Shown here in pieces: positions 34,904 through 42,820 of a stretch of DNA of 42,820 nt. Position 1 is the stretch's first letter. Each line of letters starts with the position of its first letter. The translations under genes were made by a program, and so were the position numbers. The stretch is taken from contig NZ_JACJPX010000069.1 in NCBI RefSeq assembly GCF_014696315.1, positions 1 through 42,820 of the forward strand. Reading direction: 5' to 3'. Below the pieces are notes generated by a model. The model did not search any database. It was not told the origin of the DNA and was given only the letters and a program-made list of their open reading frames with translations. This DNA is from Calothrix membranacea FACHB-236 (GTDB lineage: Bacteria; Cyanobacteriota; Cyanobacteriia; Cyanobacteriales; Nostocaceae).

Positions 34904-35628
34904 CCAATTTCGATAAAATTCTGGAAGTCGCCCAAAAACGGCAAGGGCAATCTCAACCACTAAAACTCCAAGACTCTACAGTTTTACTGGAACAGATTAA
35001 AAACCGTGAGCAGGATACCCGACCTTTAAATCCAAAGCACGTTGAGTCTTTGGCAGAGTCAATTGCTGTTCTAGGACTGATAGAACCACTGGTATTAGAT
35101 AATAAAGCTAGATTGCTGGCTGGAGGGCATCGGTTAGCGGCAATTCGATTGCTAAAGGAAGAGCAGGCAGATAAATATCTTCATCAGTTCCCTGATAATC
35201 GCATTCCTATAAGGATGTTGCCTTTTGATGTAGAAGAAGATCCTGATTTAGCATTGCAAGTAGAGATAGCAGAGAACGAACAGCGTAGAGATTATACACC
35301 AAACGAAGTGAAAGCTATCGCCGAGCGTCTACGCACTGCTGGATTTATTGACGTAAAGGGAAGACCCAAGAAAGGGCAAAAGCCTTTAATGCCTGCTCTA
35401 GCAGTCGTAGTAGGCAAAAATCTCCGTACAGTACAAAGGTATCTTGAACCTAACCAAAATACTGACCAAGAGAAAAGTACGACAGATGTCGTACTTTTAA
35501 AGCAAGCGTCAACTAAGCTGAAACAGTGGCAAAAAATTGAGCCAAAAACACCGCAAGAGAAAGCTTTAGCCAAGCAACTGCCAGAACTCCTAAACTTAAT
35601 TGAAGATGTTTTGAGTGATGAAAAATAA
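34900..35628 (+). CDS. parB: ParB-type DNA-binding partition protein, 242 aa
   Basis: The ParB/Srx N-terminal domain reads DTRPLNPKHVESLAESIAVL and LLAGGHRLAAIRLL (GGHR in place of the usual GERR-type motif), and ENEQRRDYTPNEVKAIAERL matches the conserved NxxRxD(L/Y) helix. A helical HTH (LAVVVGKNLRTVQRYL) follows at about 165-185, and the C-terminus is short and helical. It overlaps parA by 4 bases. One copy of a 26-base palindrome lies inside the gene (35473-35498) and another just after it, so ParB probably binds both as parS. Confidence 0.88.
   Translation: MTNFDKILEVAQKRQGQSQPLKLQDSTVLLEQIKNREQDTRPLNPKHVESLAESIAVLGLIEPLVLDNKARLLAGGHRLAAIRLLKEEQADKYLHQFPDNRIPIRMLPFDVEEDPDLALQVEIAENEQRRDYTPNEVKAIAERLRTAGFIDVKGRPKKGQKPLMPALAVVVGKNLRTVQRYLEPNQNTDQEKSTTDVVLLKQASTKLKQWQKIEPKTPQEKALAKQLPELLNLIEDVLSDEK
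35473..35498. promoter_or_regulatory. Centromere-like palindrome 1 (candidate parS), inside parB
   Basis: Perfect palindrome of half-sites AAAAGTACGACA and TGTCGTACTTTT with a 2-base spacer (GA). It lies within the parB coding region yet keeps the frame. Confidence 0.75.
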
Positions 35629-35667
35629 ATCACGTATTTAACTTTCAGCTAAAATATTAACCCACGA

Positions 35668-35693
35668 AAAAGTACGACATCTGTCGTACTTTT
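35668..35693. promoter_or_regulatory. Centromere-like palindrome 2 (candidate parS), after parB
   Basis: Same half-sites as the copy in parB, AAAAGTACGACA and TGTCGTACTTTT, with spacer TC. It starts 40 bases past the parB stop, 195 bases from the first copy. The stem plus T-run could double as a terminator. Confidence 0.75.
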
Positions 35694-35735
35694 AAAATAA
35701 GCATCAGCAAACTAACGTAGTAAGTATATGGAGCC

Positions 35736-35903
35736 GTGTTGGGAACAGAAGCTGAAGAAGCTGCTGCGATTGAAGCTCTTGATGGTGCTGAATGGATGGG
35801 ACGTGACCTAAAAGTTAACAAAGCCAAACCCAGAGAAGACAGAGGTTCTTCTGGTGGCGGACGTGGCGGATATAATGGCGGTGGTGGACGCGGACGCTAC
35901 TAA
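35736..35903 (+). pseudogene. 5'-truncated RNA-binding (RRM) protein gene
   Basis: The frame reads [20 protein letters not shown], then [13 protein letters not shown] and a Gly/Arg-rich tail ending GGGGRGRY. This is the second half of a cyanobacterial Rbp-type RRM protein, including its glycine-rich tail. The first half (RNP2 and RNP1) is missing; the sequence switches abruptly near 35736. A short peptide could start at GTG 35736, but the RRM fold would be incomplete. Confidence 0.8.
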
Positions 35904-35973
35904 GATTTGAAACCGGAAATTTGACAAAGCGAATTTTTCCGCCATTGATGAAGTCAATTTACTAGGAGAGAGA

Positions 35974-36162
35974 ATGACCCAAATTATAGTGGGTGAAAAC
36001 GAACATCTTGAGTCAGCGTTACGCCGATTTAAGCGAGAAGTATCCAAGGCGGGGATTTTTCAAGACATGAGGAAGCATCGTCACTTTGAAACACCTATTG
36101 AAAAATCCAAGCGCAAAAAACTAGCTTTACAAAAGCAGGGTAAAAGACGTTTCCGCACTTGA
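35974..36162 (+). CDS. rpsU: 30S ribosomal protein bS21, 62 aa
   Basis: [20 protein letters not shown], then the [16 protein letters not shown] block and a basic C-terminus ([18 protein letters not shown]) identify bS21 at normal length. AGGAGAGAG precedes the ATG and a good terminator follows (36188-36214). In cyanobacteria rpsU commonly follows an rbp gene, and here it follows the truncated rbp, so a piece of the chromosomal rbp-rpsU unit was captured. It is probably a second copy; its effect on ribosomes is unknown. Confidence 0.93.
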   Translation: MTQIIVGENEHLESALRRFKREVSKAGIFQDMRKHRHFETPIEKSKRKKLALQKQGKRRFRT

Positions 36163-36187
36163 GAACTGATATAGATTTTAACGGATG

Positions 36188-36214
36188 CCCTCATAGTATT
36201 TATGAGGGTTTTTT
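36188..36214 (+). terminator. Intrinsic terminator of rpsU
   Basis: CCCTCATA and TATGAGGG form a perfect 8-bp stem with a GTATT loop and are followed by six T's. Confidence 0.9.
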
Positions 36215-36303
36215 CTATGGAATTTAGCAGCAGTAAGCAAAAATTAAGCAATAGTAATTCTTATTGGCTTCAAAGCTGTATATATCAACAATTATAGGAG
36301 CCA

Positions 36304-36564
36304 ATGCTTCGCACCTTTCTTGCGCGGTCGCGGCTATTTAAAAAAGATGGATGTACTAGTAAAGAAGTTTTCTATTATATTTGTAAACTAGTAAAAATAC
36401 TCTTCCGTATATCAGCAATTAGCGTTACTGAATCTAAGCAAAATCTGATTATAACAAAGCTAATCTCCCTAGAAATAATACTCTACTATTTAAATAAGTT
36501 AAGGCTTAAAAAGCCATTCAAGTCAAAAACTTTACACAATATTGCTGCCAAGTTATCCGTTTAA
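36304..36564 (+). CDS. Possible small basic protein, 86 aa
   Basis: Uncertain gene. AGGAG lies 3 bases before the ATG, rather close. The product is basic and Leu/Ile/Lys-rich (ICKLVKILFRISAIS, TKLISLEIILYYLNKL) with no known family. AT-rich composition alone could leave this frame open by chance. Confidence 0.35.
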   Translation: MLRTFLARSRLFKKDGCTSKEVFYYICKLVKILFRISAISVTESKQNLIITKLISLEIILYYLNKLRLKKPFKSKTLHNIAAKLSV

Positions 36565-36906
36565 AAGTTCATCAAACTTTCATAGCATCAGGAGTCTGCT
36601 TGCTCCCGTTGCTCTGATTTAGTCGAGATTTAAATATATTTTTCTTTTAAAGATTACTTCTAAATCTTGTCAATTATCGTAGAGATTATGCCAAGCTAGC
36701 GTTGGAAATAAATCTTAGCATATCTGTTTAGTAATAGTCGGTTTGGGGTGACTAATTAAGCTCAGACTTTAATTGCACGTATTTTACCAAGACGCTTATT
36801 TTCTCTAGAGAGCCGATTTCTTAATTACTAAACCAGCGCTTTAACTGAGCAAAATATTTGATCAATTTTTGTTACTGAATAATTTACTACTTACAAGAGG
36901 TTGGCG
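36565..36906. other. Leader region of the toxin gene
   Basis: About 340 AT-rich bases with no gene. It should contain the promoter of the toxin/immunity locus. AAGAGG at 36896-36901 is the ribosome binding site for the next gene. Confidence 0.4.
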
Positions 36907-39900
36907 ATGGAAAGTCCTGAGGCATTGCTGATTAACGGTGTGTCTGAGTCCAGTTTGGATGGAGGGCTAACAAAGTCTTTATTAGACAGCGCATCTTTAA
37001 GTTCGGCTAGGGATAATAATTCTAGCAACACAGCCTCCGTTTCTTTTGGATTAGACGAGATCTCAACATTAGATACAGCAGTAGCTAGTTTCAGTTCCGA
37101 TTCCCTTCAACCAGTAGCTAATTTTCTTGATAACTCACTGTTGTTCCAGCAATCAAGTTTGACCGCTTCTGTTCCATCCCAACCACTTAGTAGTAATCTC
37201 ACAAATAACAGCACAACGGGCTTTGACTCACTTACAGGGAGGATGCAAGATGCTTCCCTAGTTAGCTTTAACAGTAATGACCCGCTCAGTGATTCCCTGA
37301 TTTCAGTCGGAAAGTTTGGTGACTTCGATGGTCAGCAAGATTTTCAGTTAACCATCAAAGATGCGTTGGGTAATCCAGAAACCTTTTCCCTCGTGGGCGA
37401 TGGCATGGGCGAAGTATTTAGAAACTCTAGCTTTGAGCAAATTATCTTCACAAGTACTGATGCATCAACAATAGTCCAAATATCTGCATTCAATAATATT
37501 AAATTTGGCGATTATCTGGGTTCTTCACTTAGCGTGCAAACGAATGGCAGCATTACAGCTGGGAATATCACCCTTAAGAATACTACTTTAAATAACCCAG
37601 GACTAAGTTTGCGCTCTGGATTGAGTGATGTACAAAATTCTTCAACTCCTGGTAGTAGTTACAGTATCACAGACCTGGGTAACTTGCCTGGAGACAACTA
37701 TAGCTATGCCTATGGCATTAATGACTCTGGTCAAGTCGTTGGTTTTTCCTCTAATAACCACGCTTTCCTCTACAGCGATGGCAAGATGACTGACTTAGGT
37801 AGTCTGCCTAGATCTGGATACGACTCCAGCGCTGCTTATGGTATTAATAACTCTGGTCAAATCGTTGGTGATTCCAAGGGTCGCGCTTTCCTTTATAGTG
37901 ATGCCAAGATGACTGACCTCGGCATTTTGCCTGGATATGACTACAGCAGAGCTTATAGTATTAATGACTCTGGTCAAGTTGTTGGTTTTTCCGGTTTCTC
38001 GACGTTCTCACAAGGCGGTTTTTATTACCCTCCAAAAGATCGCGCTTTCCTCTACAGTGATGGACAGATGATCGATCTCGGTACCTTACCTGGAAAAACT
38101 GACAGCTATGCCTATGGTATTAATAACTCTGGTCAAATCGTTGGTACTTCTGGCAAGCACGCCTTTCTCTACAGTGATGGACAGATGATTGACCTCGGCA
38201 CCTTACCTGGAAACAGCTACAGCAGTGGTTGGGACATTAATGACTCTGGTCAAATCGTTGGTGATTCTGGTGAGTACGCTTTTCTCTACAGTGATGGCAA
38301 GATGACTAACTTGGGTACCCTACCTGGAGACAGTGGAAGTTATGCTTATGGCATAAATAACTCTGGTCAAGTTATTGGTGGTTCTTACACCAATGATAGC
38401 TATCACATTTTCCTCTACAGTGATGGTAAGATGACTGACCTTAACAGTTTGATTCCAGAAGCATCAGGCTGGACTTTAGTAGAAGTAACAGCCATCAATA
38501 ATAAAGGGCAAATTGTGGGATATGGCAATATTGGCGGACAAGAACACGCCTTCCTTCTTGACCCAATTTCTACATCGACAGCTACACCCAAGGATGGGAT
38601 TACAGTAGGCAATATTTCTACTCTGGGTGGGAACATCCTGTTACAGGGTTTAAAGATTAATCTCACTGGCGATAAAGTTGTCTCCAAAGGAGGCAATATT
38701 ACTCTTGATGGCCCCACAATACTCAATAGCAGTACGGGTGCTTACACTTTTAGCTCTGCTAAATCTTCTGCCACTTCAAAGGGCGGCGATATTACCTTCA
38801 AAAATACTGTAGATGGCTTCAATGCAGGCACTTCATCTCTCAATTTGACAGCAGGGCAAGGCAATATCATTTTAGATAAAGCAATTGGTAGTAATGCTGC
38901 CCTCAAAGACTTGACAATTAATAGTGCAAAAACGGTCACGATTAAAGGAGACGTTACCACTACCAACGACATCACCCTGAATGCTATTGATGACATTGCC
39001 ACAGCTTCCTTATCTACTAGTGACACAGGTAAGGTGAGCATTTCTCTGGGTATTATTGGTAGTAAAAAATACGATTCTAAAGGCAATGTCACTACTAGCG
39101 ACATTACTAGCAAACAAATATATATTTTGAGTGATGGGGCTTTCAGAACAAACAGTGATATTCAAACCAAAGATGGTGATGTAAATATTATTGCTCTTAA
39201 AGAGATTGCCGTTCACAACATTACTTCCACAAATGCTGGAATTAGTCTGATTAGCGCTACTAATGCTATTACTGCTACTGGGGAAATTATCGGTGATTAT
39301 GGTGTAACTGGTCTAGCCAAACAGAACATTACCACTGATAAAATTCAATCTGCCAATGATGTAGTTCTTCTTAACTCCAGTCAGGGCGCAGTTACTGTCA
39401 ATGGTGCAATTACCAGTAATAGTAATGTCTCTCTTAGTGCTTTTAAAGATGTAGTTACTCAAGATATTACATCACTTGATGGTGCAGTTGCTTTGATTAG
39501 TAGCAGTGGTAATGTTAATGCTCAAGGTGCGATCTCTAGTGTTGATAATGTAACTGTTGGTGCTACTAAGGATGTGGTTGCTCAAAACATCGTATCAGCA
39601 TTCGGTACAGTTGCTTTGATTAGCAGTAAAAGTAATGTCACTACTACTGAAATTAATAGTGGTAGTCAAGTAGCTATACAAGCTGACCAGAACGTGACTA
39701 CAGGTAAAATCAGTTCACAGTGGGGTAAAGTTGCCTTAATTGCCAAGCAAGGTACTGTTACTACACAAGGCGATATTACAACCAATAACGGTGAGGTATA
39801 TCTCTCTTCTGTTGGCGATGTTATTAGCCAAAACATCATCTCGAATGGTGGACTAATTGCGATCACCAGTTCTCAGGGAGCAGTTACAACTGGGTATCTC

Positions 39901-40962
39901 CGTTCTGACGGAAATGATACTGGTGGCAAAATTTACGTACAAGCTGAGGGTTCGGTTAGAGTTATTGGTTTTGTATCCATTAATAATATTAACTACAGCA
40001 TCTACACTGGCATCAATAAAAAAGGATTGATTAGTATTGCTTACGAAAACAGCGTTCTGAAATCTAATAAGTCTAAGTTTGTTATTGGGGATGCAAGTAT
40101 TAATGGTACCGCAGCAAGCATCTACGGCCCTTATGCATTAAAAGATGAGCCTCCAAACTTCTTTGAAATTCTTAAAGATACCACTGTTATTTTCTATCGG
40201 ATAATAGAGGAAATTTTCCGAGGAAATGATAATCAACCTACAAAAGATCCATCAAAAGCAGCTGATACAAATCCGATTACAGGAAAAGCTTACAGCAGTA
40301 ACAAAAAAGAACGTGAGCTAGTCGAGCAATTAAACACAGCACAGCAGAGAAGGCTGAACGTGCTTATTCATGACAAAAACAATTCAGAGAGAATAACGGA
40401 GCAGGAAGTTTTTACTAAAGGTAAAGTAGAAACAGATCATGGATGCTTTAATCTTGAATTAGATAGGCATTTAGGTGATGCAGCAGATAACTCTAAACCA
40501 GAATTAGGCAAAGATATAACACATAGTCTTTATGCTACTTATGTTACTGGTGCGCCGGGTGACTACCTTGTGATCACTTCGTCAGGATTATCAGCATTCT
40601 ATGATGGGCTAGTAAGAGCAAAAGGAGCTATAGTTAAGAATGGACTAAAGCCTCCTGGATCAGTAGCAGAAGTTAAAACAGGATATAGATGGTTGAAGAA
40701 ATATTTACTGCTTCCTGGCGATTCAAACTATATTCCTCCTACTGAACAAGAAAAATTTATATTTAGAAAAATGATTAGCCAGATAGACAGAGAAGCAGAG
40801 GTAGCTAAAGATTGCGGACTTCAATACTTCATGTGTTTTAGTAACAAAGAAGCTGGTTTAGCTGCCAGGGAGATGTTTGAATACAAGCAGCCTCCCCGTA
40901 CTAAAAATTCGGTTCCGGTTCACTATCTTAAATTGCCCATTTTCACAAAGGAACAACCCTAA
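36907..40962 (+). CDS. Polymorphic toxin: HAF repeats, beta-solenoid, C-terminal nuclease domain, 1351 aa
   Basis: After a Ser/Leu-rich N-terminal region (1-245) come seven repeats of about 40 residues (about 250-555) of the type DLGxLPG..SYAYGINxSGQIVG..HAFLYSDGKM, the HAF extracellular repeat. Residues 560-1080 form hemagglutinin-like beta-solenoid repeats (GNITLDG, VALISSxGNV). A linker with NPITGKAYSSNKKEREL leads to the C-terminal 180 residues, where D1233 (AFYDGL), E1255 and K1257 (AEVKTGYRW) fit a restriction-endonuclease-fold toxin, probably Tox-REase-5. No signal peptide is obvious, so the export route is unknown. AGAGG 6 bases before ATG 36907 favours this over TTG 36901. Two putative immunity genes follow directly. 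Confidence 0.8.
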   Translation: MESPEALLINGVSESSLDGGLTKSLLDSASLSSARDNNSSNTASVSFGLDEISTLDTAVASFSSDSLQPVANFLDNSLLFQQSSLTASVPSQPLSSNLTNNSTTGFDSLTGRMQDASLVSFNSNDPLSDSLISVGKFGDFDGQQDFQLTIKDALGNPETFSLVGDGMGEVFRNSSFEQIIFTSTDASTIVQISAFNNIKFGDYLGSSLSVQTNGSITAGNITLKNTTLNNPGLSLRSGLSDVQNSSTPGSSYSITDLGNLPGDNYSYAYGINDSGQVVGFSSNNHAFLYSDGKMTDLGSLPRSGYDSSAAYGINNSGQIVGDSKGRAFLYSDAKMTDLGILPGYDYSRAYSINDSGQVVGFSGFSTFSQGGFYYPPKDRAFLYSDGQMIDLGTLPGKTDSYAYGINNSGQIVGTSGKHAFLYSDGQMIDLGTLPGNSYSSGWDINDSGQIVGDSGEYAFLYSDGKMTNLGTLPGDSGSYAYGINNSGQVIGGSYTNDSYHIFLYSDGKMTDLNSLIPEASGWTLVEVTAINNKGQIVGYGNIGGQEHAFLLDPISTSTATPKDGITVGNISTLGGNILLQGLKINLTGDKVVSKGGNITLDGPTILNSSTGAYTFSSAKSSATSKGGDITFKNTVDGFNAGTSSLNLTAGQGNIILDKAIGSNAALKDLTINSAKTVTIKGDVTTTNDITLNAIDDIATASLSTSDTGKVSISLGIIGSKKYDSKGNVTTSDITSKQIYILSDGAFRTNSDIQTKDGDVNIIALKEIAVHNITSTNAGISLISATNAITATGEIIGDYGVTGLAKQNITTDKIQSANDVVLLNSSQGAVTVNGAITSNSNVSLSAFKDVVTQDITSLDGAVALISSSGNVNAQGAISSVDNVTVGATKDVVAQNIVSAFGTVALISSKSNVTTTEINSGSQVAIQADQNVTTGKISSQWGKVALIAKQGTVTTQGDITTNNGEVYLSSVGDVISQNIISNGGLIAITSSQGAVTTGYLRSDGNDTGGKIYVQAEGSVRVIGFVSINNINYSIYTGINKKGLISIAYENSVLKSNKSKFVIGDASINGTAASIYGPYALKDEPPNFFEILKDTTVIFYRIIEEIFRGNDNQPTKDPSKAADTNPITGKAYSSNKKERELVEQLNTAQQRRLNVLIHDKNNSERITEQEVFTKGKVETDHGCFNLELDRHLGDAADNSKPELGKDITHSLYATYVTGAPGDYLVITSSGLSAFYDGLVRAKGAIVKNGLKPPGSVAEVKTGYRWLKKYLLLPGDSNYIPPTEQEKFIFRKMISQIDREAEVAKDCGLQYFMCFSNKEAGLAAREMFEYKQPPRTKNSVPVHYLKLPIFTKEQP
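37660..38570 (+). repeat. HAF-repeat coding DNA, seven units
   Basis: Units of about 120-160 bases share CTCTACAGTGATGG and GGTATTAATAACTCTGGTCA. Near-identity at the base level means units can be gained or lost by slippage. The third unit carries a 12-14-residue insertion (FSTFSQGGFYYPPKD). Confidence 0.8.
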
Positions 40963-41019
40963 ATGTAAATTCTGTTAGTAATGAGCTAAGTCAGAGTATC
41001 AAAGTGGATACAACTAAAA

Positions 41020-41889
41020 ATGTTTGAGAGATACTGGAATTTTACCACTTGTATTCGATCAGATAATCTTGCTGCTATTGCATCTGCAATGACCCGCCTC
41101 TTGGAGCAGGAAGAAGGTTGCCGTCGTCTTACTCATCTGCCTGAGATCACAATTGACTCAGAACAACTCCACCATCTTCCTGCTTGGGAGCGACCGCGCT
41201 TATGGCTCATCAGCTTATGCAGAGGTGAAGACGGATGGACAATTGTGAAAACTTGGCCAAACGAGTTACTTTGTACGCGGGTAGAAAGTGTTACTCGCCC
41301 CCGGCTATCAGCGTTAGCAATGCAGTTGGGGTGTGATGTTTTTCATTTTCGGGTAGTTCGTGACATTTGCGGAATCTTGCTGGAAGCGGATGCAACTGGT
41401 CATATCTTCCTTTCTGGTTGGAATGATTACGAAGGAGCTAATAGTTTAGATGAAACCCATCTATTTTATGGAGAACAAATTAATGCACCTGAGCCAATTT
41501 CACAGTTTTCTCTGTTAACAGTGCCACAGCAAATGCAGGAAGCAATGCGAGTACATGAAAACCCAGAAATTGCAAGAATTGAAGCTGAGTATGAGCGGCT
41601 GTTGGCAGAAGACCCAGAATCAGAGTTATTGATTAACCTACAAGATGAAGTAGAAAAGGGTTATGCCGAACGTATAGATAATGCCTTAGCAAAAGTAATA
41701 GATAGCTCCAATTTGTGCTGGTATTTGACTGATTTGTTTTACAATGTTTACGCCGAACCACAACAGCTTCAAGATCAAGGAGTGCAACTCTTATACTTCC
41801 AACCACCCAATACTTACAACCCAACTCCCCCCAACAGCCAAATTTCTCTTGATTCTTTGTCTGAATATGAGGATCATGACTGTTTTTAA
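41020..41889 (+). CDS. Putative immunity protein 1, 289 aa
   Basis: It follows the toxin by 57 bases. Residues 1-165 are homologous to the next gene: NFTTCIRSDNLAAI, EEGCRRL, GWTIVKTWPNELLC, RPRLSALAMQLGCDVFHF and GILLEADATGHIFLSG. The C-terminal 120 residues are acidic and helical and absent from the paralogue. Position after a nuclease toxin and duplication are typical of immunity genes; the specific family is not known to me. No clear ribosome binding site. Confidence 0.65.
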   Translation: MFERYWNFTTCIRSDNLAAIASAMTRLLEQEEGCRRLTHLPEITIDSEQLHHLPAWERPRLWLISLCRGEDGWTIVKTWPNELLCTRVESVTRPRLSALAMQLGCDVFHFRVVRDICGILLEADATGHIFLSGWNDYEGANSLDETHLFYGEQINAPEPISQFSLLTVPQQMQEAMRVHENPEIARIEAEYERLLAEDPESELLINLQDEVEKGYAERIDNALAKVIDSSNLCWYLTDLFYNVYAEPQQLQDQGVQLLYFQPPNTYNPTPPNSQISLDSLSEYEDHDCF

Positions 41890-41979
41890 TTTTTTGAAGC
41901 ACAAAAATTATAGAAACCGATTTTAGCATAAGCTAGTGATGCGTGCGACCTTAATAATTTTAACTGTAGGAAGTTGGCA

Positions 41980-42456
41980 GTGTTTATTCAGTCCCGAAAT
42001 TACACTACCTGTATCCAGTCAAATAATTTAGATTCAATCGAACTGGCCATAACCCGCATCTTTGAGCTTGAAGGTTGTCGTCGCATTTCCCAACCACCTC
42101 AACCCTTATCAAATGAGGAATTGCGCCAAACTCCCTGGCTGCTATTACCCGACCTATGGATTGTCGGACTGTTCGTTAGCACTCCGGGATGGACTATAGT
42201 GAAAACCGAACCAAATGAACTACTATGCCGTCGAGCTAGGGGTGCGGCTCGCCCTCGGCTATCAGAACTAGCTATGCAAATTGGTTGCAATGCTTTTCAC
42301 TTCGGCGCATACGGTCATGATGGTATCCTTCTGGAAGTAGATGCTATGGGTCACACGTTTATCTCTGGCGCAGTTAATCGTATAGAAAAACAAAAAAACC
42401 AGTTTTATGACGAACAGATTAATAGAAGTGGGTACTTAGAATTTCTATATACTTAA
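41980..42456 (+). CDS. Putative immunity protein 2, 159 aa
   Basis: A shorter paralogue of the preceding product: NYTTCIQSNNLDSIELAITR, GWTIVKTEPNELLCRR, RPRLSELAMQIGCNAFHF, GILLEVDAMGHTFISG and FYDEQIN. The start is set at GTG 41980 because alignment with the paralogue (MF..Y/RNxTTC) begins there, with TAGGAAG 5 bases upstream; a TTG two codons earlier is the alternative. Tandem immunity paralogues are typical of polymorphic toxin loci that replace their toxin tips. Confidence 0.65.
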   Translation: MFIQSRNYTTCIQSNNLDSIELAITRIFELEGCRRISQPPQPLSNEELRQTPWLLLPDLWIVGLFVSTPGWTIVKTEPNELLCRRARGAARPRLSELAMQIGCNAFHFGAYGHDGILLEVDAMGHTFISGAVNRIEKQKNQFYDEQINRSGYLEFLYT

Positions 42457-42820
42457 TTTTAAGTTTTAACCCTAACTTTCCCAGCCACTTCTTCGCAAAA
42501 GTGTTGCGAGGTTGCAGCTACTGAAACCTTTACCACAAGCGATAAAGAGGCTTTACTGTATTTGCCTTTTCTTAAAAGATTTTCTTACTCTAGTTCGGGG
42601 GCAACGCGGGAGCTTGACTGTTTTTATAAGAATCATTGGGCAAGGCTTTTTTATTGCAGCAGCCTTGCTCCTGTGCTGACCACTAATTACTTAAATTCTT
42701 TGGCGGATGAAGCTTTATCACACAAATATTTTCTCTGTTCCCTGTTCCCTTCCTCCACGAATGTATTTAATTTTGTGCGAGTACTTATTTAAATCACTTC
42801 CACAAATAAGCCACTGCGGG
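42457..42820. other. Region after the immunity genes
   Basis: No convincing gene. It contains CTGTTCCCTGTTCCC near 42735, a short cyanobacterial repeat. An unsupported 76-codon frame (42562-42792) lacks a ribosome binding site. Confidence 0.35.

Noticed and set aside
38415-39216. Minus-strand frames opposite the toxin gene
   Set aside because: Their composition mirrors the Ser/Thr-rich solenoid codons; no start signals and no domain.
42562-42792. 76-codon frame at the right end
   Set aside because: Its first codon is not supported by a ribosome binding site and part of it is a CTGTTCCC-type repeat.

Overview
The window looks like part of a plasmid (or plasmid-like island) of a filamentous cyanobacterium of the Nostoc/Anabaena type. 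Four things support this. There is a large CyRepA1-type plasmid replication protein (3568-7152) and a complete ParA/ParB locus with its own palindromic sites (34313-35693). The cyanobacterial HIP1 octamer GCGATCGC occurs at 4502, 6548, 13772, 17591, 22310, 26309 and 29473. An RNA-binding-protein/ribosomal protein S21 gene pair of cyanobacterial type is present (35736-36162), and a small protein of the cyanobacterial TRADD-N-associated 2TM family is encoded at 19731-20012. No rRNA, tRNA, CRISPR array or intact transposase was seen.

Layout. (1) 1-8.6 kb, minus strand: a predicted secreted or membrane-anchored protein and a small membrane protein, a decayed IS5-type transposase, the replication protein with a hairpin over its ribosome binding site, a 1.2 kb structured leader/origin candidate, and a small HTH repressor. 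(2) 8.7-14.5 kb, plus strand: repeated TATCTG boxes, then eight collinear genes of unknown family (small membrane proteins, coiled-coil proteins) ending in a membrane-anchored P-loop ATPase. (3) 14.6-18.1 kb: four GIY-YIG-type domains in three proteins plus a DUF6884/YaaA-like protein. (4) 18.4-26.6 kb: a small protein, an HTH regulator, a two-TM protein, an alanine/glycine-rich protein, and a TerB-dynamin GTPase divergent from a TM/coiled-coil protein. (5) 27-34.2 kb: a probable defence nuclease, a tyrosine recombinase, an FAD monooxygenase, a DUF4365 two-gene unit and a hydrophobic-domain protein. (6) 34.3-36.2 kb: parAB with two 26-bp palindromes, then truncated rbp and rpsU. (7) 36.9-42.5 kb: a 1351-residue polymorphic toxin (HAF repeats, beta-solenoid, C-terminal nuclease domain) followed by two paralogous putative immunity genes.

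How it fits together. Rep, ParAB and the recombinase maintain the replicon; much of the rest looks like conflict or accessory cargo. The best candidates for undescribed systems are the TerB-dynamin neighbourhood (19.7-26 kb), the eight-gene ATPase operon (8.9-14.5 kb) and the toxin/immunity locus (36.9-42.5 kb). Short internal duplications (14291 vs 17045; 18162 vs 26247) show that the accessory part has been reshuffled. Functions are inferred from motifs read by eye; no database search was run.
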